Source of the DNA: Prostheceraeus crozeri
Taxonomy: Eukaryota > Platyhelminthes > Polycladida > Euryleptidae
Direction: 5' to 3'
DNA length: 64,000 bases
Assembly: GCA_907163375.1 (NCBI GenBank)
Contig: CAJQUW010005534.1
Coordinates: 372,001-436,000 of the forward strand
The position numbers were made by a program, and so were the translations under genes. Each line of letters starts with the position of its first letter. Position 1 is the stretch's first letter. The notes beneath the pieces are model-generated. The model was not told the DNA's origin and did no database searches. It saw nothing but the letters and a program-made list of their open reading frames with translations. Of the stretch, positions 27,384 through 39,300 are shown in pieces.

Positions 27384-30300
27384 GAAATGTGCGCTCCTGC
27401 CCCACCGAATTGTACTCTCCTGCCCCACGGACGAATATGAAATGTACGCCCCTGCCCCACAACTGTACGCTCCTGCCCCCATGTGCACCCCTGCCCCACT
27501 GACTCTCCTGCCCCACGTATGAGCTGCCAATATAAAATTACTTGCACATACTGCGCTGAATTTGGCATAGACAACATTCTTGCGTAAACATTTCTTGCAA
27601 TTACCAATGTCACAGTGCTTTAATTTGCATTCCTGCTCTATGCTTGATTTTCTTAGGACGTGCATTAAACATACTGTGCACTCACATATTTACAACAATA
27701 TTGTGCACTCTCATATTGCAACAATATTGACAATTAGACATTTTGGCTGGGGTTATTCAGGCTCTAGGATTTTTAGACATCTTTTTTAAACAGTAGCAGT
27801 GAACAATCTTTGTTAATGCACAGACAAGATATCGTAACTCTGCCGTTGCAATTGATAAATTGAAATTTTCCTGTATTGTGTTTAAGTCATTCCTCCTCTT
27901 TGCCTTGAAAATGAATACGGACAAAACACAGTCGAAATATTGACGAATCTTTAATTTTGATAACAACTTGCAACTTGGCTTTCCTTAAAAAATTCTATTT
28001 TCACTAAAGCAGCAATTTGTTATCCGCAATCAATTAATCATGAGTCATATAAATGGCTAAGTATCTTAAGAGATGAATTTTAATGGTCATTTCAACACAT
28101 TTATAAAAAGATGACAAATTTCGATCACCGCTAGGCCTATATTGAACAGTGATCACATTAAGTGCTTTCCATAGCTGCTTAAGCAACTTTAGAAGTACAT
28201 GATCAGCAGTCAGAGTTGCGCAATTTAGAAAATATGTGTTTCATATTCGATTGCTGACCTTTACGTAATTGCGGCAATGCTCGGAGAATATACAGCTTGA
28301 TTCGAGTGGATTCGAGAAGTGCAATTCATCGCAATGTAAGTCTGAAATCTGTGCTATGTTTAGTTTTCATTCAGTGAATCAGGACATACAGACTTCAAAA
28401 CGTGTATGGTCACTAGACATAACAGTTTTCGGTTACATGTACGATCAATTATGGATCAATTCAATTCAATTGGCGCGCAAAATTTGCCCATGATGCCCAT
28501 GGTTGATTCGTTTTTCGGATAATTCGTCGCATCCACTGAATTTGTCACTTAAAATATTACCTTCCGAAACTCCTACACATGCTTACGTTGCTTAATTCTT
28601 TACATCGGATAAGATGTACCCATGGGGAGACGAATTAACCGATTACTACTACAATTCATTGGGTAAGAAGCGTGGTGTATCAGCAAGAATATTTGTGACA
28701 ATATCCTTCTTGCTACCTTTATCTCTTTTGAAACAGCATTAAATATATCTGAAATCACACTCGATATTTTCTATTAAGCTACATATATGCTTTGCGAATG
28801 AACAATCAGTGAGATAAGAATCCCTCCAATAGGTAGATTTTCAACTAGTTCATTAACAAATCAACAGAAACAGGAATATAATATGAATGACAGAAATAAC
28901 AGCTTATTAGTTTTACTACATTTAGTATAAATCTGCATGCAACTTAACAAAAAGTCCGATTCATTTAACATGAGATTCCGGGGCTGACTTACTCTTCTTG
29001 AGCAGCTTCCTGGGTTCTGAAATAAAAACTTGATTGTAGAATCGAACGAGGACGAATGACCATGAGTTTTATCGATAAACACCGTGCATGAAAATTAGCT
29101 TATATTGAGATATAGAAGGCTCTCCAGTATCCAAATGTCAGTGGATTTCGATTATAGAAATTCTAGGGCACACTTTTATGAATTCCAGAGCATTTTTCAT
29201 TTCCTCCACATAATGACTACATATACAGTACACTACCTGGACTGACCACTTTTAACCATGGCTAGAAACTAATAAATATCATAAGGTCTGAGATTGCCTT
29301 ATTATTAAACTATCCAAAATTTTGAATATATTTCTATAGAGAACATAAGGACTAGATGGAATAAAGTGAAGCATAATTTTCGTTAATAAAGCCTCGGCGA
29401 GAATTTGTTGGAATAACATCTCGCTATTTGAACTTGTGGAAGAGTGGCTATTAGACCATACATTCAACATTTCAGGACATTACCGTGACATCAAATCATA
29501 GGAAATCATTCCAGAAATGCGGGAACCATCAGCATGTAATTTACGCACGTTATTCCCATTCGTACACAGAATAATCAGTTGGAAATTAAGTGAATCGACA
29601 ATAGCCTGAATAAATACTCTCCCAGATAAAAAATATTGTATACGCATGGATTTGCTCTATCTCAGATGAAACAAAACAAACTCCGTAATGCTGCACCCAA
29701 CCCTCACACTCAGATGGCAAATTACGCAACTAGCTTAATGTCTATTATATAAGTTCTATAACACACTTCATAGCGGAAGTGCAGTGTGCTACCCCTTCCG
29801 ACGTATGACAGCACAGGAGGAACAAAGTCTGAAACAATTAGCGCAAAGAGGAGTAATACAGAAAGTTTTATAGAAAAATTTACGAAGTCAGAATTCCATT
29901 GTGCCCCTGCATGATATAAAATAAAAATATCGGTTACATTATTTGTTGGCTTGTTTCCATTCAACTCGTGTAATATTTACTGATGCACCTCAATTCAAAC
30001 TACTTCATGGTATTTCTTATCAATAATCTTAATTTCTGAATTTTTTCAATTTATATTTATTCTTATTAGTGCAAAATCATGATTGCACTTATTTGAACGT
30101 GACCTTACAACCTCTGTCGAATTTTCTGAAAATTTTCATTAGCTTAAATTGATAATGTCATCTTGTCTTCTGTCCCATAGAAAACTCCCATGAATTATCC
30201 CATGGCTTCAGCTATAAACACATTTGTTTCGAATGAGAATGTCCGAAGGTTGCCCAGAAACAGCATTGTGTCTTCTGGATGCAACAAAAAATATATTCAT

Positions 30301-33300
30301 TTGATTGATCTATGCATGACATCACTAGATGGCCTCAGAAATTCCTAGTTCTGCAGTCAGTTATTGATTCAACCGCAGATTTCAACCGCATTTGATTTTT
30401 AAATTGTGCTACGTTAATCTTACATTAATATGTGACAAGCTGGAGAATAAATCGCATTTCTGTCAATTTATACTTATTTTATCAAGCGCATTGGGGGAAA
30501 ATGGATGCCAAAAGCTTTTATTTCCAATTGTAAAGCATAAGGTTGATCCAATATAAGTTTTGGTTCTATCCAAATCATCCAAATGAGAGAAACCATTTCA
30601 AGTTTTGTTTCACAAAATTAAAACTGCGCTCCCTTTCTTTTGAAGCCGAAGTTATATTTATTGCTTTAAAATACAGATGAGACGGGTCGACCGGTTTCTG
30701 CACTCAGTGCCTTTCTCAAGACCCAACACTTAAAAACTTGCAATGGATCATGCATTACATTTAAATACGAAGACATGATCACTCACATCAGTTCATCTTT
30801 CCGATTGATTTTAGGCTTCAATTTGCGTATCAATTCACTCTCAGCTAACCGAGTTTTTATTGGACTATTCTGAATATCTATGAATGACAAAGTGAAGGCA
30901 TCTATGGAAGAAGTATTGGTGTGGTCAAAGTGTACCGAAGACATATGAACCGATAGAGCACTTTTACTATCTCTATTGTCAGTGCTACGACCACAGAATT
31001 AGACAGGTCATCTCTTCTTCTGTTTGACTAGAAGGGAAGCATTGGAACATGTAGCGTAAATGAAATGGCACACTCTCCTGACTAATTACCATAGCAATCA
31101 AACAATGAGCAGCCACTTCAGCATTAAACACACCAAATTGTGCAAGGTTTCAACCCAAATTATACCGTAGATATATTGATGACATAATTCTTGGCCCGTT
31201 TGCCAATGAACCGTCTTTGTTCAATAACATATTAGAAATTTTTAATTCTATTCACCAAGACATAAAATTTACCATAGAAGCACCAGAAAATGGCGTCTTA
31301 AATTTTCTGGATTTATCTATTTCGATAGAAAGGGAAGTTTACTTCCAGCCTTACAATAAAGAAAATCATTCTGGGATATGTCTCGATAAATTTAGCAATG
31401 TTCCAGATTTCGTTAAGCAAAACTTCATTAAAAACACGATAAATAACATAGGTGTCCGTTGCTCTGATAGCGCTGATGTTGGACGTCATGTAAACGACTT
31501 TAAGAAAAAACTAAGAAAAAATAATTATCATTGGAGGGATGTTCAAGAAAAACGCCCTAAGCAACATAGCAGGGACGAAAATAATACAAATAGCATCCTA
31601 CAACTGGATTTTATAAATGACGCTGCACACAGAAAACTAAATAAGTTAGTAAAAAAATATGACGTGCCCTTTAGAATAGTTCAAAAACCTGGAAAACAAA
31701 TACGAAGCACTTTCAATAAGTTCAATTCTCTAAATTCTTCTACTAATTGTAGCTGTAAAATCTGCGAATCTTTAAATAATGATCATGCTTGTGAGAAACG
31801 GTATGTTGTTTATAAATTCACGTGTTCTTTGTGTGGTGACTTCTACATAGGTTCTACGAAACATCCTTTCAGATATCGTTTCTAAGAACATTGTCGTAGC
31901 CACAGAATTAGATTGTTTAATCTTATCACTTTGCTAGAAGTGCAAACTGATTCAAACAGATAGCAAATGCAGGAACTTAATAAGTGGGCAAAAAGAAATT
32001 TTTAATACCTTACAGAGATAGGAAAAATAGTCATGCGTCGCATGCGGATTGCTCTGAATTCCTTTAAAATTCTCCGATCGCCACGACTCCTTCAGATTCG
32101 AAGAATTCAGATCATTGCGCAAAAGTTTTCTCGATTATGTTGGGCCCTCCGATCATTTTAAAAAAGTTAGCAGGCGCATGAAAAAACGTTCACAAACTTC
32201 TCTGTAGAACTTGACATCGACTGTGTCTCTTTGCTGTGTGATCCGGTTGATAACAGTCACTGAAACCTTGCACAATTTGGTGTGTTTAATGCTGAAGTGG
32301 CTGCTCATTGTTCGATTGCTATGGTAATTAGTCAGGAGAATGTGCCATTTCATTTACGTTACATGTTCCAATGCTTCCCTTCTAGTCAAACAGAAGAAGA
32401 GATGACCTGTCTAATTCTGTGGTCGTAGCACTGACAATAGAGATAGTAAAAGTGCTCTATCGGTTCATATGTCTTCGGTACACTTTGACCACACCAATAC
32501 TTCTTCCATAGATGCCTTCACTTTGTCATTCATAGATATTCAGAATAGTCCAATAAAAACTCGGTTAGCTGAGAGTGAATTGATACGCAAATTGAAGCCT
32601 AAAATCAATCGGAAAGATGAACTGATGTGAGTGATCATGTCTTCGTATTTAAATGTAATGCATGATCCATTGCAAGTTTTTAAGTGTTGGGTCTTGAGAA
32701 AGGCACTGAGTGCAGAAACCGGTCGACCCGTCTCATCTGTATTTTAAAGCAATAAATATAACTTCGGCTTCAAAAGAAAGGGAGCGCAGTTTTAATTTTG
32801 TGAAACAAAACTTGAAATGAAGAACCTCCCGTGTGCCACCATCTATTTTATGAGAGAAACCAGATTGAAATGTCATTATTGACGGAATTCTGATGACTGA
32901 ATTCCTCCTGCGTAGGTTAATCCTTACCTTAAATGACACATTGGAAATGTTCATCACTTAAGACTACGAGCGAATTGAGTACAATCAATTAACATACCAG
33001 CATTGAGCTTTAGAACGTAAGGTTCTAAAGCGTAATAATTCTCAGGATCACTATGATTCCATGCCAACCTGCTTGGGATCGCCGCAGCTCTGCATGCGTT
33101 CATCACCAAGATTGCCTATTCTCTCTGAGAGTATCGGTCAAGCCAACAAAACAAAAGACCAACTCCTGATTCCTGGTGGTCACCAAACTGGTGATAGCCA
33201 CAAAACAATTGAGTCACTCAGTCTGACTTGCTGACTTTGACGGCTGCATTACAGCATCAGCATGCTCAATGAAAATTTGGAATGGACCTGCACAAACATT

Positions 33301-36300
33301 TGATGTTATCAATGTATGAAAAGGACATTGCTAAAAAGATAGCTGATCATCAATCGCATTTTGAGAAGATACTTATTCAATTAAGTAATGTTCACTGAGA
33401 TAAACGCGTTGGATATTTAGTTCATTTACGTTCGCAATCATCAGTAGTACTTCTGATACACTGCCAACATATCGTTTAATTTACTGCACCGGTAATAACT
33501 AATAAATGCTGCCTTTTGAAAACACAATGTAAATAGAATAATTAGATATTGAGAGCATCCTCAGTCGAAAGATGTTTGTTCACTAATCTGATTCCTGCTT
33601 TCACCCACCGAAAGATGAGTGAATACGATTATTTTGTCAGAACTATTTTGTTAATTAAGTGTTGATGCCAATCAACAACGACTCTAGTTAATATCAAAGT
33701 CATTGTTTAGCTAAATTATTCATCACAGCTAAATAAATTTATTCAATGCATTGATACATCTTCTGATCTCATATTTGTTTTACGAATAATTAAAACTACC
33801 AATAGAATCTCCTTTAATCTGCCGAGTAAACGCTCAGAACCTGTCATGAGTCAATGAAAAATGCCATGAGAATCGCAAAAGCTGCATTCAAATCTACCAC
33901 ATGTTAATTTCCAATTCAGTAAATTAGTATTCATGGCATGAATATGCATGCATGCCATATCTGTGAGACTCAGTGCGTCAAATTCTATCTATTGAAACCT
34001 TTACGAAACAGAGGATATTTCATCTAGACGCTATTAGAGGATTATTTCATATTGTAGAAATCATTTTAGATTCATTCATAAAAAGTTGTATTCCACTACA
34101 ATATCTAACTCAACAATTCTAATGAGCAACTAGTGATGTCCAGAATACAGCACGAATTAATGAATGTTCGTTTTCACAAATGAACTTACTCATTATTCTC
34201 ATCCTCAGTTTTCTTTTTGACTCGTTTCTTTGGCTTCTTCAAATCAACCTCTACAGTCTCATCACCTTCAAATGCTTCGTTTTCTTCACCCTTCTTCTTC
34301 CTCCGATTTTTCCGTTCCTTCTGAGGGTCATACAGATTAGCGTCGATAATTTCTTGGTCTTGATCCTTTTCCAATGATGCACGAACAGCTTCGAGCTTGG
34401 AAAACATGAAAATATGAGGTTTATTTGAGTGTTTATTTGTTTTTGATATGAATTATTATCATAATACGAGCATTGATCGAAAAAACGAGCTCTGTGGTGC
34501 TAACGTGTATAAGCTGAGAGTTTGCATCTCGAAGTGTTGTGGGAATAGTACTATCTTTACAATGTATTTTTTTCAAGGCAATATACACAGTGGGAGAATG
34601 AAAAATCTTCTGATTTTTTCTATGCCAAAAAAAGATGAAAAACAAAATAATTGAGTGTCAGAATGATTGAATTGGCCCTATGCAATCACTCTACCCTACC
34701 AATTGAAATACGAGTATCTTCAAGCTTCCTTTAATCCCCTCTTTCAAAGATCGAAGCCGAAAAGAATTCATGGAATTTTCAAGTCGAATATTCATACAGG
34801 AAATCGTGTTTTAGAACATACACAAAAAGTATGGTGTTGTTCAATCTAACAAGAGCAACCGAGCACATTAAAAAATTGTATTCGGAAAATCTACTGCAAA
34901 AGTATTATTTTGATAAACCGATGTGAACAAATAAAATCGTACTGAATTGACTTTCTGTGTCAAACGATCTTGACAAATCCTGTAATTTGTGTAAAAATCA
35001 GGGTTGGCCGGTAAAAACCACCCTGGTTTTTACCACCTGGTAAAAACCTGGTAAAAACCACCAGCTTTTGTCACCATTTTTCGGCTAAAACTGGCTAAAA
35101 CTATTTTTTCCAGCATTTCTACTTACGTTTTTTAGGTACATACAATCTAAGAGAACATCGTCACTCCTTACTTTATTGATGAAAGTTAGTCGCAATGAGT
35201 TCATCTTACTTTTTCATCATTCGATAGACATTTAGGCCTGTAATTTCACAATTCAAACCTGATCAATATCATATTTCAATCAAGAATATGTCATAAGAAT
35301 AGGCTAGGTTTAGGAACATGAATTATTATAGAAAAATATTGTTATAAAGCTGTTGTACATTCCTTTAAGCGTGCACGCATTTTGTTGCTTTATAAATTTC
35401 ATTCATTGTAAGATGCAACAGACGTCCATGCTGAAAGGAAATCACTTGGCTCTATATAAACGATCGAAAACAGGCATTCCATGAAGCTGGAAAGGCAAGA
35501 AAATGTAGAAATCTGGCCTCAGATTTCTACGATTAACCTCCCTGCTGATCTCATAGAATAGCTTATCTTCTAAATCTGTGGCAAATATCCCATAGCAATT
35601 GTGATTACAAGAATATTTCTATGAAATTAATTCTGCACTCCCAGAAGGAATGCATCAAAAATATTACCCTTTTTTTAAAAAATTTAAGTAAAGTTTTGAT
35701 CTGAGTTCAAAATATGGAAATTCGAAGAATTTTAAACAAACTTGAATATCACAATAATTTCACAATTGTTTATCGCTCTCGGATTCTATTAACAACGATC
35801 AATTTTGCAGCTTACTGTACATGTTCTTTTGTGGAGATTGTAACTGAAGCTGTTCAGACATACACTATATCTCACTTTATCAAGATTGTTGCTGCGAACT
35901 ATGTAATTTCATTATTATGTTCTTCCAAATCATGATTTTTTACTCCAGTCACAAGCATTAACTAGTGCATTTAGTATATTTCTAAAAAAAAGTAGAGGTG
36001 TATTTTACGTGACTGCTGTACATTGCTTGATTTGGCAGCTGAGATTTTCCGGTGCAGGGTCTTTTTGATGGCGTGTTCTCTCAGCGTTCATGAGACCTGG
36101 ATTCATCTATATCCGATAAAACCTAAGCTACTATTAAAATACACTCTGCATTCTTGCTGAGCACTCAACACAGAAGAATGACAATGGGATTATTGAAGCT
36201 CGTCCACATGAAGAAAGTGGTAAATGCTTAATTTATGTACAAACCAGTTTTATTCATATATTTATTTTCACTTTTTATTCATTTGATGATAATTCTGGGA

Positions 36301-39300
36301 GTATTTATCAACTTCTGCTACATGAACTAATGGGCCAAAATGGTGCTGAAGTCTATATTTGTTCTAAAAGCACAAGAAAAGGGTAGAACAATCGTAAACA
36401 AAGACAACATTGTACGTCGTTCGTGATGAAAATGGTGGTTCTATCTAAGAATGAATGTCATGTTTTGCAAGATAAGAGTTGCAATCTGCAAACCCGCATG
36501 CATCGTGATACTCAACCCCAACTTCCTGTCGATTGTGAAGAAATAGGCTGATTTTTCGGAATTTTAGTTTTAGCCGGTTTTTACATGGTTTTTACCACTT
36601 AGTGGCAAAAACCAGTTTTAGCCGGCAAAAAGCCAACCCTGGTAAAAATGCATCCACAGCTCGTGTAGTGACAATCTTAGCTACCCGAATTTACATTCTT
36701 GCAAATTCAACCTTTGTTACAATTACTTCAACCCCAAATGTGCAACTTGATACGTCGGGTAGGTACACACATAAATACGTCAGCATGTACACATAATACA
36801 TGTATATAAGGTGTTGAATGCAAGATACCAAACCAGAAAATTTAAAACATTTTGAATTCGCAGCACTGTTGTTGCAGTGCTAGCACTAGCGCTTTCCTAG
36901 TCATTACTACAGTTTGTTCAATCAAGGTGGTCAAGTATAAATCCAGTTGGTCAATAGCATCATTTTCACGAAACACATGCCAGCATTTTTAAAAATAGCA
37001 AATACTACATCACAAAAGTGTCTCACCAACTGCGAATCAGGCTGTGGCTTCTTCTTCCTTTTTTTCTTTGTTGTTGTTGTATCAGCCCTAGAAAAGGAAC
37101 CGGTGATGGTCACTTCATATAGATGCCGACTGTAACCAATATACCTAGATTATATTGACAATACTAGCAGTACACAAGATCAGCGAACAGGGTGAGTAGA
37201 CTGAAATTCACAGTGTTTCCACTGAAATGTTTTTAAAAATCGCCGCAGTCCAGTAGATAGCATTTTGAAAGAATATATTGGGATGCTATAGTGTTGTCTC
37301 GTGAGATTGTTTAAATTATAAGTACTCAATTTCATTTCCAAAAATTATTTTTAGAATAATCTAAGCAAAGATGACAATCCACAAAAACATTAATGTATAT
37401 TTAATTTCTATTGAATCATTGCATGAAGGTAGAGGACAATCCTATGCATCAGAAGTATTCATAATCAGAAACTGAATGACGAAGTAGTAGAAAAGGGAAG
37501 TATGACTTATTAAGATGATAAAGTAGAATCATCAGAATATCAAAAGAATGGAAAAATGTGTATAATTTATAGCTGGAGGCTAGTTAAAGAAACAGTGAAA
37601 TTCTGAAAGGTTAAAACATGAGAATGTTATGAGATGAGATATGAGAATGAGAGAGGCACAATAACCTAACTAAGTTATATTTTTTAAACTGAACAACTGA
37701 TGAAGCTACGAATGGCAATACTGAAGAGAACAATAATAATGAAAGTCATGAAAACATAAGTAAATTAGATAGAAGCCTTTAAATCATCAACTCTTCAAGC
37801 TTATTGACTGCCATCTTGAATGCCTCAATGCTGACATATGTGTGAAGTAAAAGCAAAGAAAAATTATTCCACAACCTTGTTGCTCTATGAAAAAAGGACA
37901 TCTTGAAATGCTCAGTGCGACAAGTATCAGAAACAAATAAAAAGTTATCCGTGTTTACACCTGCAAGCACATTAGGCGACACGCTTCTTTTCCGTATGGC
38001 CGAATTCCATTTATCTCACTCTCATTCTTTTGTTTTGAGTGGTTAGCAAGAATGCAGAGTGTAGCACAGTACACATTTTAAGGCGCATATCCACAGATTC
38101 ACTTAGTGAACTTCCACTAAACCTCACTCAACTCGCTACACCACACACAACATCTGCTTCGAAGCGTGTGCTGGTCAAGCAAGCTACCTCTTCGCTTACA
38201 CGATAGGTTAACTGTGACGGTCCACTACCAGACTATAACAGCACAGTACATTTATTTTCATTCTCTTCGACGTATCCAATTAAGCGCTTAGTAGCATGCA
38301 ATATAGTGAATGATTGTGGTAAAACAACATTTCGAACTAACATTACCATCAAAATAAATAGTAAATCAATGTATGATAATTATTCATAAATCTAGTTGGG
38401 AAATCAAGTACAGAAGATGGTAATTATTCTATATGCTTTTTATATTAATGTATTTTCTGTACTTGGTTTCCCAACTAAATTTATGAAGAAATGAAAACCA
38501 AGGGCTCTTCAGTATGATAATTATAATTATTGCGCAATGTCTGTAGATCGTGTCACTTTTCAGTATATCACAGACGTAGAAAGTGAACTGTTCACTCAAC
38601 TTAATTGGCCTACTCCTATGTCTATTTGTAAATATTTAATCAGTTTAATCAATTGTATTTTATGCAAATTTACAAAAGCACGCGACTAGTCTGAAATACT
38701 CTTCAATAGAAGACTTTGAAGTTATTTCTATGACATTTGAACACTTACAATTCTTGATTCTCATATGCCTCTTTCAATAAGTCGCCGATGCTACCTTGAT
38801 TACTTTTCAATGGACTTTGATCGTCCGCCGCATCATCTGAAATTTAGAATTACAATGAAAAATTCATCAGCATTTAAAATAAAATTTAAATTGTCTTATT
38901 GAAATAGTCGCATTTGCAATACTGATTCATCATTAAACTGACGATTAAATTAGCGAAGAGACAATTTATTACTGCTTGATTTCATCTTTGAATTTTATTT
39001 TTAAAAAAGTGGCTTTTAATAATGAAACACGTAAGCCAGTACACGAGTTTTCACTCCTTTATTTACAGCAGGTTTTTAGTTAAAATATGTACACAGGTTC
39101 AAGACGTTTCGGCCATCTTCTGGGGAATATATGATAAAATGAACCAAACGATGCCTGCTTTTATATAACTATCAAAAAACAAAATTCAGTGAATTTAGAA
39201 GTTCGTAATCTCTAACCTACGATTAATACTAGGAGAGAGATTTTTAATGTGTCTAGTATTTAGTGCACTATTCTAACATGGAAAAGTCAAAATCTTCAAT

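Larger units (their letters stand above)
30583..32862 (+). mobile_element. Penelope-like element with long inverted arms and 13-bp target duplication
   Basis: ATGAGAGAAACCA occurs at 30,583-30,595 and 32,850-32,862, bracketing the insertion. Inside are two inverted arms of equal length (30,594-31,152 and 32,261-32,819; I noticed one difference) around a centre coding the end of a Penelope reverse transcriptase and part of a GIY-YIG domain. Each arm carries a hammerhead-like motif (30,684-30,724 minus; 32,689-32,729 plus). The reverse transcriptase is 5'-truncated at the arm junction. Inverted partial copies are known for Penelope-like elements; the near identity of the arms suggests a recent insertion. 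Confidence 0.88.

Noticed and set aside
27385-27525. CRISPR-like array
   Set aside because: Units are only 11 nt, spacers are 8-25 nt and irregular, and this is an animal genome.
27282-27665. Minus frames with Leu/Ser repeats and GQE repeats
   Set aside because: Translation of the TA/GA microsatellite and the CCTGCCCC array.
29722-29964. 80-codon minus frame
   Set aside because: No homology, no splice context, AT-rich composition consistent with chance.
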